NCBI GenBank assembly: GCA_947630155.1
Contig: CANRGM010000098.1
Coordinates: 1 to 8,277, forward strand
Length of the DNA: 8,277 nt
DNA from: an uncultured Clostridia bacterium
GTDB taxonomy: Bacteria; Bacillota; Clostridia; TANB77; CAG-508
Direction: 5' to 3'
Of the stretch, positions 1 through 4,861 are shown one piece after another. Each line of letters opens with the position of its first letter. The stretch's first letter is position 1. Below the pieces are notes generated by a model. It saw nothing but the letters and a program-made list of their open reading frames with translations, ran no database searches and had not been told where the DNA came from. A program made the translations under genes and the position numbers.

Positions 1-768
1 ATCTAGTCCTAAAAATTCCATATTTACATTTAATTTTTCTAGAATATCTTTTCTTTGTTGTAATTCTTGTATTTGAGTGGTATTTTCTATATTATTATTT
101 TCTTCCTCATTTTCTATTATCTGATTATCTTCTGAATTATCAACATTTTCAACATTCTCAACATTTTCATCACTTTCATTATTTACATTTTCAGCATTAT
201 TTTGTCCATCTTCATCTATTGGATTATTTATATTGTTGTCCTGCGTATTTGTTTCCATTTCATTTAATTGTTCATTTATTTTATTATAATCATTTCTTAT
301 ACGAGCTATAGTTGCTATTTCAATATATCTTGTTCTGTTATTATCACTTTCAGAAATTTCTTTTTTATATTCTTCTACTACAGATTTTAATTCTGGGTTA
401 TTATCATTAGCTTTTTTCATATATGTAAGAGGTTGACTAACTAAGTAAAATACCGATAATATTATTAATATTTGAACTATTGCACTTAAGCAACCACTAA
501 AAGGAGATATATTTTCTCTTTTATATAATTCCATAGTTTCCCTATTTAGCATTTCAGGATTATTTTTATATTTTATTTGTAAATTTTTGAGTTCTCCTTG
601 TATTTTGTTTGTTTTCTTAATTGATTTTTGTTGCTTTATAGTTATTGGTAATAAAATCAATCTAAGCACTATTGAAAATATAATTATTGCAAATCCGAAA
701 TTGTTATTTAATAATTCATATAATAAATTAAGTAAATAACCAAAAATATTTGATATAAATGCAAACAT
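1..768 (-). CDS. yidC: YidC/Oxa1 membrane insertase, N-terminal 256 residues (3' end beyond window)
   Basis: Inserts and folds membrane proteins in the cytoplasmic membrane, alone or with Sec. The reading frame is open from ATG at 768 to the window edge. TM1 is about residues 24-44 (FAIIIFSIVLRLILLPI) and includes the conserved hydrophilic-groove Arg, R36. A Lys/Glu-rich cytoplasmic hairpin follows (about 45-88), then TM2 (about 90-116) opening with PFSGCL. The last visible residues, NVNMEFLGLD, match the segment that precedes TM3 in this family. No lipoprotein signal or lipobox Cys is seen. Between TM2 and the NVNMEFLGLD segment lies an unusually long polar region; residues about 172-231 are almost entirely Asn, Glu, Asp and Val and should be extracytoplasmic. 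The start is fixed by AAGGAGGA at 782-775, six bases upstream. It lies 16 bp after yidD, in the same transcript. The family call is firm; the role of the insert is unknown. Confidence 0.95.
   Translation of the reverse strand, partial: MFAFISNIFGYLLNLLYELLNNNFGFAIIIFSIVLRLILLPITIKQQKSIKKTNKIQGELKNLQIKYKNNPEMLNRETMELYKRENISPFSGCLSAIVQILIILSVFYLVSQPLTYMKKANDNNPELKSVVEEYKKEISESDNNRTRYIEIATIARIRNDYNKINEQLNEMETNTQDNNINNPIDEDGQNNAENVNNESDENVENVENVDNSEDNQIIENEEENNNIENTTQIQELQQRKDILEKLNVNMEFLGLD
142..168 (-). repeat. Three tandem 9-bp units inside yidC
   Basis: Three consecutive 9-mers (AACATTTTC, AACATTCTC, AACATTTTC on the plus strand) encode the repeated E-N-V tripeptides at about residues 201-209 of YidC, within its acidic insert. 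One unit differs by one base. Partly degenerate copies continue on both sides. The unit is a multiple of three, so changes in copy number would keep the frame. Confidence 0.75.
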
Positions 769-784
769 TTAATTTCCTCCTTAA

Positions 785-1003
785 TTATTTTAAAGGATCA
801 TATCCACCTTTAGAAAATGGATTACACTTTAATATTCTTTTAATCCCCAACAAAATTCCTTTTATAACTCCATATTTTTGAATAGCTTGTATCATATATT
901 CCGAACATGTTGGATAAAATTTACAATGTATACCACATTTTGATATTATTGGAGATATTGTTTTTTTATATATTTTTAACAAAAAAATTATTAATTTCTT
1001 CAT
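785..1003 (-). CDS. yidD: YidD membrane protein insertion efficiency factor
   Basis: A 72-residue protein of the YidD (DUF37) family, a small membrane-associated factor that aids YidC-dependent insertion. The family core is visible: C27-K-F-Y-P-T-C33-S-E-Y36, then A40 and the Y44-G-V-I-K-G-I-L-L-G stretch, R56, C60-N-P and the C-terminal G66-G-Y-D-P-L. The N-terminal half of the protein contains a short amphipathic/hydrophobic stretch (about 3-21) likely to contact the membrane. Length is typical for the family. Its start lies five bases after the rnpA stop codon, and the only SD-like sequence (AGGT/AATAGG) overlaps that stop, so translation is probably coupled to rnpA. The yidC ribosome binding site begins just after the yidD stop. 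Confidence 0.95.
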   Translation of the reverse strand: MKKLIIFLLKIYKKTISPIISKCGIHCKFYPTCSEYMIQAIQKYGVIKGILLGIKRILKCNPFSKGGYDPLK

Positions 1004-1008
1004 ATATA

Positions 1009-1356
1009 TTACCTATTTATAAATAGTCCTGCCTTTTGAAAAATATTAATCATTTCATTTTTTATAGATAAAAAATCTACATCTTCTAATTTTATATTTT
1101 TATTCCATAAAAATACTATACTATTACCTAATATAAGTTGATTTTTTAGTAATCTATAATTTTCTCTGATTATTCTTTTTGCTTTATTTCTTTTTACAGC
1201 TTTGCCTAGTTTATTATTAATAGCTATTCCTATAATATTTTTATTTAAATTATTTTTTTTAATATAAATTGTTAAGTATTTCCCATGATAATAATTTCCT
1301 TTTGACAAAACATATCTAAATTCATAATTTTTTTTTAAAGTATTTAATTTCTTCAT
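1009..1356 (-). CDS. rnpA: Ribonuclease P protein component
   Basis: Protein subunit of RNase P. It binds the catalytic RNA and the 5' leader of precursor tRNAs during 5'-end maturation in the cytoplasm. The 115 residues are highly basic and of normal length. The opening MKKLNTLKKNYEFRYVLSKG matches the family start. The RNR-type signature is present as G51-K-A-V-K-R-N-K-A-K-R-I-I-R-E65, with R56, N57, K60, R61, R64 and E65 at the conserved positions. The start has only a weak SD (AGAGTGA, about five bases upstream). The gene follows rpmH by 108 bp, a gap that holds a terminator-like hairpin and a second G+C-rich hairpin. rnpA is thus probably fed by read-through from the rpmH promoter at a reduced level. 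It ends five bases before yidD. Confidence 0.97.
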   Translation of the reverse strand: MKKLNTLKKNYEFRYVLSKGNYYHGKYLTIYIKKNNLNKNIIGIAINNKLGKAVKRNKAKRIIRENYRLLKNQLILGNSIVFLWNKNIKLEDVDFLSIKNEMINIFQKAGLFINR

Positions 1357-1388
1357 ATTTCACTCTTTTACAAAATTATTTTATAATA

Positions 1389-1406
1389 GGCGGATTTTAT
1401 TCCGCC
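1389..1406 (-). repeat. G+C-rich hairpin in the rnpA leader
   Basis: GGCGGA (1389-1394) and TCCGCC (1401-1406) form a perfect 6-bp stem with a 6-base loop. It stands out as almost purely G+C in its arms inside a very A+T-rich gap, 32 bases upstream of the rnpA start. No T-run follows it in either direction, so it is not a standard intrinsic terminator. It could be an RNA processing or stability element; the function is unknown. Confidence 0.6.
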
Positions 1407-1433
1407 CTAAGTTAATTTCCATGTTTTTAGTTA

Positions 1434-1466
1434 AAAAAAGCCACATATTTTTTTAGTGGCTTTTTT
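1434..1466 (-). terminator. Rho-independent terminator/attenuator after rpmH
   Basis: On the minus strand the RNA reads A-run, GCCAC, 11-base A/T loop, GTGGC, then a run of seven U. GCCAC (1440-1444) pairs with GTGGC (1456-1460), and the flanking A6 (1434-1439) and T6 (1461-1466) extend the stem to 11 bp. The hairpin overlaps the rpmH stop codon (1467-1465). Because rnpA, yidD and yidC follow without an obvious strong promoter, it most likely acts as a partial terminator that makes L34 mRNA exceed rnpA mRNA. The symmetric A and T runs mean it could also stop plus-strand transcription. Confidence 0.8.
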
Positions 1467-1599
1467 AAGCACATATTTTTTTCCTTCCTTTAGCACGTCT
1501 AGCTTTAAGCACATTTCTTCCTGCTTTTGTGCTCATTCTTTTTAAGAAACCATGTTCTTTCATTCTTTGTCTATTTTTTGGTTGGAATGTTCTTTTCAT
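1465..1599 (-). CDS. rpmH: 50S ribosomal protein L34
   Basis: A 44-residue, Arg/Lys-rich ribosomal protein of the large subunit. The translation starts MKRTFQPKNRQRMKEHGF and continues through KRMSTKAGRNVLKARRAKGRKK to a C-terminal ICA. This is the near-invariant L34 sequence, with the usual length of 44. The start is fixed by a strong SD, AGGAGGTG at 1616-1609, nine bases upstream of the ATG. It is the first gene of the leftward operon rpmH-rnpA-yidD-yidC and has its own consensus promoter. Its stop codon lies inside the base of the downstream hairpin, so ribosomes reaching the stop could influence whether that hairpin forms. The closing Ile-Cys-Ala is a slight variation at a position that often varies. 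Confidence 0.98.
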   Translation of the reverse strand: MKRTFQPKNRQRMKEHGFLKRMSTKAGRNVLKARRAKGRKKICA

Positions 1600-1675
1600 A
1601 TCTTTTTGCACCTCCTATAGCATTATATAAATAACCGTAAACGGAATATTTCAAAAATTTTTCATTAACATTACA

Positions 1676-1705
1676 ATTATACAACAAATAAGGCTCTTAT
1701 GTCAA
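1676..1705 (-). promoter_or_regulatory. Consensus SigA-type promoter for rpmH operon
   Basis: On the minus strand a perfect -35 TTGACA (1705-1700) and a perfect -10 TATAAT (1681-1676) are separated by 18 bp. Transcription should begin near 1669, giving an untranslated leader of about 70 bases before the rpmH ATG. The leader contains a small palindrome, CCGTAAACGG (1635-1644). Full consensus elements fit a strongly expressed ribosomal protein gene. Confidence 0.85.
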
Positions 1706-1740
1706 TACATAAATTAATTAAAAATAATTTTGCATTTTTA
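1706..1740. promoter_or_regulatory. A+T-rich spacer between divergent promoters (possible UP elements)
   Basis: The 35 bp between the two outward-facing -35 hexamers is almost entirely A and T with A- and T-tracts (AAATTAATTAAAAATAATTT). Such tracts directly upstream of a -35 often serve as UP elements bound by the RNA polymerase alpha subunit. Here one spacer could serve both the rpmH and dnaA promoters. This is inferred from composition and position only. Confidence 0.4.
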
Positions 1741-1770
1741 TTGACTATTATAGATAGTTTTTGATATTAT
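1741..1770 (+). promoter_or_regulatory. Probable dnaA promoter
   Basis: TTGACT (1741-1746) and TATTAT (1765-1770) are separated by 18 bp, each one mismatch from the SigA consensus. The predicted transcript starts near 1777, leaving a leader of about 160 bases before dnaA. The upstream DnaA boxes lie inside this leader, downstream of the promoter, so bound DnaA could block elongation or clearance and give negative autoregulation. Confidence 0.7.
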
Positions 1771-1838
1771 ATACAAATAATAGGGAGGTATGGTTTTTAG
1801 CTATTTATATACTCAAATTTTTCGAGATTTTTTTAAAG

Positions 1839-1891
1839 TTATCCACAGGTTGTGGACATTTATCAACATATGTGGATAACTTTGTGGATAA
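1839..1891. promoter_or_regulatory. Upstream DnaA-box cluster of oriC
   Basis: Exact DnaA boxes are at 1839-1847 (plus, TTATCCACA), 1871-1879 and 1883-1891 (both minus, TGTGGATAA). A one-mismatch box, TTATCAACA, is at 1860-1868 (plus), and a two-mismatch site, TGTGGACAT, is at 1851-1859 (minus). Five sites thus sit within 53 bp in the dnaA leader, which corresponds to the incA/B-type cluster upstream of dnaA in Bacillus. The likely roles are forming the origin complex with the cluster downstream of dnaA and repressing dnaA. Confidence 0.9.
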
Positions 1892-1921
1892 CTCATACAA
1901 CCCAGTTATTTCAAGTGTTTT

Positions 1922-1926
1922 GGAGG
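1922..1926 (+). promoter_or_regulatory. dnaA ribosome binding site (fixes the start at 1936)
   Basis: GGAGG nine bases before the ATG at 1936. The frame is open upstream to a GTG at 1852, but that extension would translate straight through the DnaA boxes, has no SD and lacks family similarity. The 1936 start gives the expected DnaA N-terminus. Confidence 0.9.
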
Positions 1927-1935
1927 ACAAAAAAG

Positions 1936-3276
1936 ATGCAAAACGAAGCAAATGAACTTTTAACTAAAGCTAAAGAATTATTAAAAGATGAAACAACAAA
2001 AATATCATATGAAACATGGATAAAAAATCTTGAAATCCAAAATGCAGAAAATGGTAATATTGTTTTAGTTGCTTCTTCTAGTTTTCAGAAAGAAGCAATT
2101 TATTCGCGTTATCACGATTTGTTAACAAATACTTTTAACTTTATTACCAATAAAGACTGCAATGTTTCTATAGTTTCTAAAGATGAACTTGAATCAGATG
2201 ATTCTATTCAATCTGATTTTAATTCAAACTTAGGAAATTCTAATCCTACTCTAAATCCTAAATATACTTTTGATACTTTTGTTGTTGGTAATAATAATAG
2301 ATTTGCACATGCCGCTGCATTAGCAGTTGCTGAAGCGCCTGCTACATCATATAACCCATTATTTCTATATGGTGGAGTTGGTCTTGGAAAAACTCATTTA
2401 ATGCATGCAATAGGTAATTCTATTTTAAGAAAAAATAAAAATTATAATATTTTATATGTTACTTCTGAAAAATTTACTAATCAATTAATTAATTCAATTA
2501 AGGATAATAGTAATGAACAATTTAGAAATAAACATAGAAATATTGACGTTCTTTTAATAGATGATATTCAATTTATTGCAGGAAAAGAACGTGTTCAGGA
2601 AGAGTTTTTTCATACTTTTAATGCTTTACATGAAAGTGGAAAACAAATAATTCTTTCAAGTGATAGGCCACCAAAAGATATTCAATTACTTGAGGACAGG
2701 CTTAAATCTAGATTTGAATGGGGGTTAATCGCTGATATTCAGAGTCCAGATTATGAAACACGTTTAGCTATATTAAGAAAGAAAGCACAATTAGATAATA
2801 TTAATATTAATGATGATATATTATCAAATATTGCAACAAAAATTGATACAAATATTAGAGAATTAGAAGGAACTTTAAATAAACTTATCGCTAAAGCTTC
2901 TTTAACAAATAGTCCTATAACTCCTGAAATGGCAGAAAGAGCTATTAATGATATTATTGCACAACAAGAAAAAGTATTTTCCGCAGAATTTGTTCAAGAA
3001 ACAGTTGCTAAATATTTTAATATTGATGCAAAAGATTTAAGAGGTTCTAAAAGAAATAATGAAGTTGCTTTTCCAAGACAAATTGCAATGTATTTATGTA
3101 GAAAAGTTGCTCAAATGTCTTTACCTCAAATTGGAAAAGATTTTGGTAAAAGAGATCATACTACAGTAATGCATGCTTGTACCAAAATAGAACAAGAAAT
3201 TAAGGAAAATGTTAATACTAAATTAATAGTAGAAAGTGTTGAAAGTTTATTACTTGCTGATAACAAAAAAGATTAA
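1936..3276 (+). CDS. dnaA: Chromosomal replication initiator protein DnaA
   Basis: AAA+ ATPase that binds DnaA boxes, oligomerises when ATP-bound, melts oriC and helps load the helicase. From the ATG at 1936 it has 446 residues, the same length as B. subtilis DnaA. Domain I is about 1-82 and contains ISYETWIKNLEI. Domain II is a short Ser/Asn/Asp-rich linker (about 83-107). The AAA+ domain III starts at YTFDTFVVG (110-118): Walker A G146-G-V-G-L-G-K152-T, Walker B L-L-I-D209-D210-I-Q, sensor 1 S241-S-D243, basic R255-L-K-S-R259-F, and sensor 2 R308-E-L-E-G. Domain IV carries the box-recognition signature R406-D-H-T-T-V-M-H-A; the residue before it is Lys405, where many relatives have Gly. DnaA-box clusters flank the gene on both sides. 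No clear terminator follows it, so dnaN may receive read-through. Confidence 0.98.
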   Translation: MQNEANELLTKAKELLKDETTKISYETWIKNLEIQNAENGNIVLVASSSFQKEAIYSRYHDLLTNTFNFITNKDCNVSIVSKDELESDDSIQSDFNSNLGNSNPTLNPKYTFDTFVVGNNNRFAHAAALAVAEAPATSYNPLFLYGGVGLGKTHLMHAIGNSILRKNKNYNILYVTSEKFTNQLINSIKDNSNEQFRNKHRNIDVLLIDDIQFIAGKERVQEEFFHTFNALHESGKQIILSSDRPPKDIQLLEDRLKSRFEWGLIADIQSPDYETRLAILRKKAQLDNININDDILSNIATKIDTNIRELEGTLNKLIAKASLTNSPITPEMAERAINDIIAQQEKVFSAEFVQETVAKYFNIDAKDLRGSKRNNEVAFPRQIAMYLCRKVAQMSLPQIGKDFGKRDHTTVMHACTKIEQEIKENVNTKLIVESVESLLLADNKKD

Positions 3277-3344
3277 ATTTTATTAAAACCTTACATTGAA
3301 AATTAAATTTTTAGTTGATAATATTTTGTGCAATGTTTAAAAAG

Positions 3345-3388
3345 AAATCCACAGAGTTATCCACATTTTTCTGTAAACCTGTGGATAA
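3345..3388. promoter_or_regulatory. DnaA boxes, left group of downstream cluster
   Basis: Exact boxes at 3357-3365 (plus) and 3380-3388 (minus) lie inside a perfect 12-bp inverted repeat, GAGTTATCCACA (3354-3365) and TGTGGATAACTC (3380-3391), separated by 14 bp. A degenerate site, AAATCCACA (two mismatches), is at 3345-3353. Confidence 0.88.
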
Positions 3389-3436
3389 CTCGGGTCGAAC
3401 AGTCAAATTATATATATATCAACTAAAACTACAAAT

Positions 3437-3443
3437 TTCGACA
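3437..3443 (-). promoter_or_regulatory. Candidate Spo0A box in oriC
   Basis: The minus strand reads TTTTTTGTCGAAATTTG here, containing an exact TGTCGAA Spo0A box (0A box) with the T-rich 5' and A-rich 3' flanks common to such sites. A weaker variant, GGTCGAA, is at 3393-3399 on the plus strand. In B. subtilis Spo0A is known to bind oriC and restrain initiation at sporulation onset. Whether this organism has Spo0A cannot be seen from this window, and a 7-mer can occur by chance. Confidence 0.4.
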
Positions 3444-3511
3444 AAAAATGTTTGGCGATATTTCGTTCGAACAAAATATGTGTATCTCAGTTATTACAGG
3501 GCTTGTATGAG

Positions 3512-3626
3512 TTATCCACATAGGGGTGTGGATAACCTGTGGATAAAATGTGGATAAGTGAGTTATCCACAGGTTTACATTTTTAAATGTGGATAACTCT
3601 GAAAGTTATCCACAAAATTATCCACA
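3512..3626. promoter_or_regulatory. Dense DnaA-box array
   Basis: Eight exact DnaA boxes in 115 bp: 3512-3520 (plus), 3527-3535, 3538-3546 and 3549-3557 (minus), 3563-3571 (plus), 3588-3596 (minus), 3606-3614 and 3618-3626 (plus). The three consecutive minus boxes start exactly 11 bp apart, so they lie on one helical face. The 3563 and 3588 boxes are arms of a perfect 12-bp inverted repeat (3560-3571 with 3588-3599). The density leaves little doubt that this is the main DnaA-binding platform. Confidence 0.96.
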
Positions 3627-3660
3627 GCTGAAACGCTACGGCCATAAAGGTTTGACATAG

Positions 3661-3678
3661 TTATCCACATAATCCACA
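3661..3678 (+). promoter_or_regulatory. Paired DnaA boxes next to the unwinding element
   Basis: TTATCCACA (3661-3669) is followed directly by TAATCCACA (3670-3678, one mismatch), both in plus orientation. They sit five bases before the CTA repeat, with a short GC-rich link (GCAC). This matches boxes 6 and 7 of B. subtilis oriC, which guide DnaA onto the adjacent single strand. Confidence 0.9.
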
Positions 3679-3682
3679 GCAC

Positions 3683-3700
3683 CTACTACTACTACTACTA
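3683..3700 (-). promoter_or_regulatory. DnaA-trio array (six perfect CTA units; 3'-GAT-5' on the lower strand)
   Basis: Six uninterrupted CTA triplets on the plus strand, so the complementary strand reads 3'-GAT-5' six times, the consensus of the DnaA-trio on which DnaA-ATP assembles to strip open the duplex. Position and polarity are right: immediately downstream of two co-oriented boxes and a GC link, and immediately upstream of the A/T-only tract. It could in principle be a chance microsatellite, but the context argues strongly otherwise. Confidence 0.88.
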
Positions 3701-3732
3701 ATATATATTTATATATTATATAATAATATAAA
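3699..3732. promoter_or_regulatory. DNA unwinding element (A/T-only tract)
   Basis: Thirty-four bases without a G or C, largely alternating TA steps, which melt most easily. It begins at the end of the DnaA-trio and ends in the dnaN ribosome binding site (AAGGAG, 3731-3736). A TATAAT hexamer at 3719-3724 could be a -10, but no acceptable -35 lies at the right distance. Confidence 0.88.
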
Positions 3733-3745
3733 GGAGACGAGAAAA

Positions 3746-4861
3746 ATGAAAATAATTTGTGATAAAGAAAAAATCCTTAAAGCTATTAATTCCGTAACTA
3801 AAGCGGTAGCTTCTAAGACTACTATGCCTATATTAGAAGGTATATTAATTCAAACTAATGATAATGAAGTAAAATTAACAACATATGATTTAGAAATAGG
3901 AATAGAATATATTATAGAAGCACAAGTTGATGAACAAGGAGCAACAGTTGTTAATGCTATTATGTTTAGTGAAATAATAAGAAAGCTTCCAGATACAGAA
4001 ATTAAAATATATATTAATGAAAACAATTTATTAGTAATAGAATGTGAAGGTTCTTTATATAAATTAGCAACAATGAATCCAAATGAATTTCCTGAATTAC
4101 CACAAATTAATATAGAGAATTCTATTGAATTAGAACAAAATGCATTAAAGGAAATGATTAGAAAAACAATTTTTGCTGTTAGCACTGAAGAAAATAGACC
4201 TATATTTACAGGTTGTTTATTTGAAGTAGTAGATAATAAATTAAATTTGGTTGCTGTTGATGGATTTAGATTAGCATGGAAAAGTAAATATTTACAAACT
4301 AAAGTTAATAATTTTTCAGCAGTTATTCCTGGTAGAACTTTAAATGAAATTAATAAAATAATTTTAGATTCATTTGATACTATACAAATAGGTATATCAA
4401 AAAATCAAGCTTTATTTGAAATGGAAAATTGCAAAATTGTAACTAGATTATTAGATGGTGAATTTTTAAATTATTCAAATGTTATTCCAAGTATGTGGGA
4501 AACTAGAATAAGAGTTAATAAAAATAATATGCAAAATTGTTTTGAAAGAGTTAGTTTAATTTCTTCTTCTAGTATAGAAAAAGAAAAAAAATATCCAGTA
4601 AAAGTTTCTATTGATATAGGAAAGGTTATTATTTCATGTACAAACCAAACTGGTGATGCTAAAGAAGAAATGTATGTTTCTACAGAAGGAAAAAATTTAG
4701 AAGCAGGGTTTAATCCAAAATATTTCTTAGATGCATTTAGAGCTATTGATGACGAAGAAGTATTTATTGATTTTGGTACAAGTATTTCTCCTTGTATAAT
4801 AAGATCAGTAGATAATGGAGATTATATTTATATGATTTTACCAATAAGAATGAAAGAATAG
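3746..4861 (+). CDS. dnaN: DNA polymerase III beta subunit (sliding clamp)
   Basis: Ring-shaped homodimeric clamp that tethers DNA polymerase III and many repair proteins to DNA. The 371 residues are of normal length, covering the three repeated clamp domains (about 1-120, 125-250, 250-371). Family hallmarks are the N-terminal MKIICDKEKILKAINSVTKAVASKTTMPILEGI, the central TIFAVSTEENRPIFTG, the VAVDGFRLAW segment and the C-terminal IIRSVDNGDYIYMILPIRM. The last of these (I364-L365-P366-I367-R368-M369) contributes to the pocket that binds clamp-interacting peptides. The start follows AAGGAG (3731-3736) with nine bases of spacing. Its stop codon TAG overlaps a DnaA box, and recF follows after 30 bp in the same direction. 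Expression could come from the dnaA promoter by read-through or from an unrecognised promoter inside oriC. Confidence 0.98.
   Translation: MKIICDKEKILKAINSVTKAVASKTTMPILEGILIQTNDNEVKLTTYDLEIGIEYIIEAQVDEQGATVVNAIMFSEIIRKLPDTEIKIYINENNLLVIECEGSLYKLATMNPNEFPELPQINIENSIELEQNALKEMIRKTIFAVSTEENRPIFTGCLFEVVDNKLNLVAVDGFRLAWKSKYLQTKVNNFSAVIPGRTLNEINKIILDSFDTIQIGISKNQALFEMENCKIVTRLLDGEFLNYSNVIPSMWETRIRVNKNNMQNCFERVSLISSSSIEKEKKYPVKVSIDIGKVIISCTNQTGDAKEEMYVSTEGKNLEAGFNPKYFLDAFRAIDDEEVFIDFGTSISPCIIRSVDNGDYIYMILPIRMKE

Larger units (their letters stand above)
3277..3745. other. Main oriC region between dnaA and dnaN
   Basis: A 469-bp gene-free stretch. From left to right it holds about 65 bp of plain A+T-rich sequence after dnaA and a first box pair (3345-3388). 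A box-free middle follows (3392-3511) with TCGAACA/TTCGACA motifs and an A+T tract of TA repeats. A dense box array (3512-3626), a 24-bp G+C-rich spacer (3627-3650), two final boxes (3661-3678), the DnaA-trio (3683-3700) and the unwinding element running into the dnaN ribosome binding site complete it. Open frames through the stretch (for example from TTG at 3315) only read through boxes and have no ribosome binding site, so no gene is called. The order box-box-GC spacer-trio-DUE-dnaN is the same as the B. subtilis unwinding region. Confidence 0.93.

Noticed and set aside
137..145. One-mismatch DnaA box (TTATCAACA) inside yidC
   Set aside because: Single, isolated, in a low-complexity coding repeat; most likely chance.
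1783..1879. SD-like GGGAGG followed by ATG 1790, a 29-codon frame in the dnaA leader
   Set aside because: The SD is only one base from the ATG, too close for normal initiation, and the frame crosses the DnaA boxes; judged an orphan motif.
1852..1935. Longer dnaA start (GTG at 1852) adding 28 residues
   Set aside because: It translates DnaA boxes, lacks an SD, and the added residues do not resemble any DnaA N-terminus; ATG 1936 has GGAGG nine bases upstream.
1761..1955. 64-codon plus-strand frame starting at TTG
   Set aside because: It begins inside the dnaA promoter -10 area, runs through the DnaA boxes, overlaps dnaA and has no SD.
3277..3345. Terminator after dnaA
   Set aside because: Only short A/T palindromes and a 6-bp ACATTG/CAATGT pair with a long loop; no stable stem with T-run.
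3437..3480. LexA (SOS) operator
   Set aside because: CGAAC-type half sites are present but no CGAAC-N4-GTTCG-like palindrome with correct spacing.
3315..3557. 80-codon plus-strand frame in the dnaA-dnaN gap
   Set aside because: TTG start without SD; most of its codons are DnaA boxes and spacer, so it is non-coding origin DNA.
3345..3678. Possible CRISPR-like repeat array
   Set aside because: The repeated units are 9-bp DnaA boxes in both orientations with irregular spacing, not long direct repeats with unique spacers.
3652..3724. TTGACA (3652-3657) and TATAAT (3719-3724) as a dnaN promoter
   Set aside because: The two hexamers are over 60 bp apart and neither has a partner at 16-19 bp; better explained as origin sequence and DUE.
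3850..4185. 111-codon minus-strand frame
   Set aside because: Lies wholly inside dnaN in antisense, with no SD and no recognisable family; shadow of the real gene.
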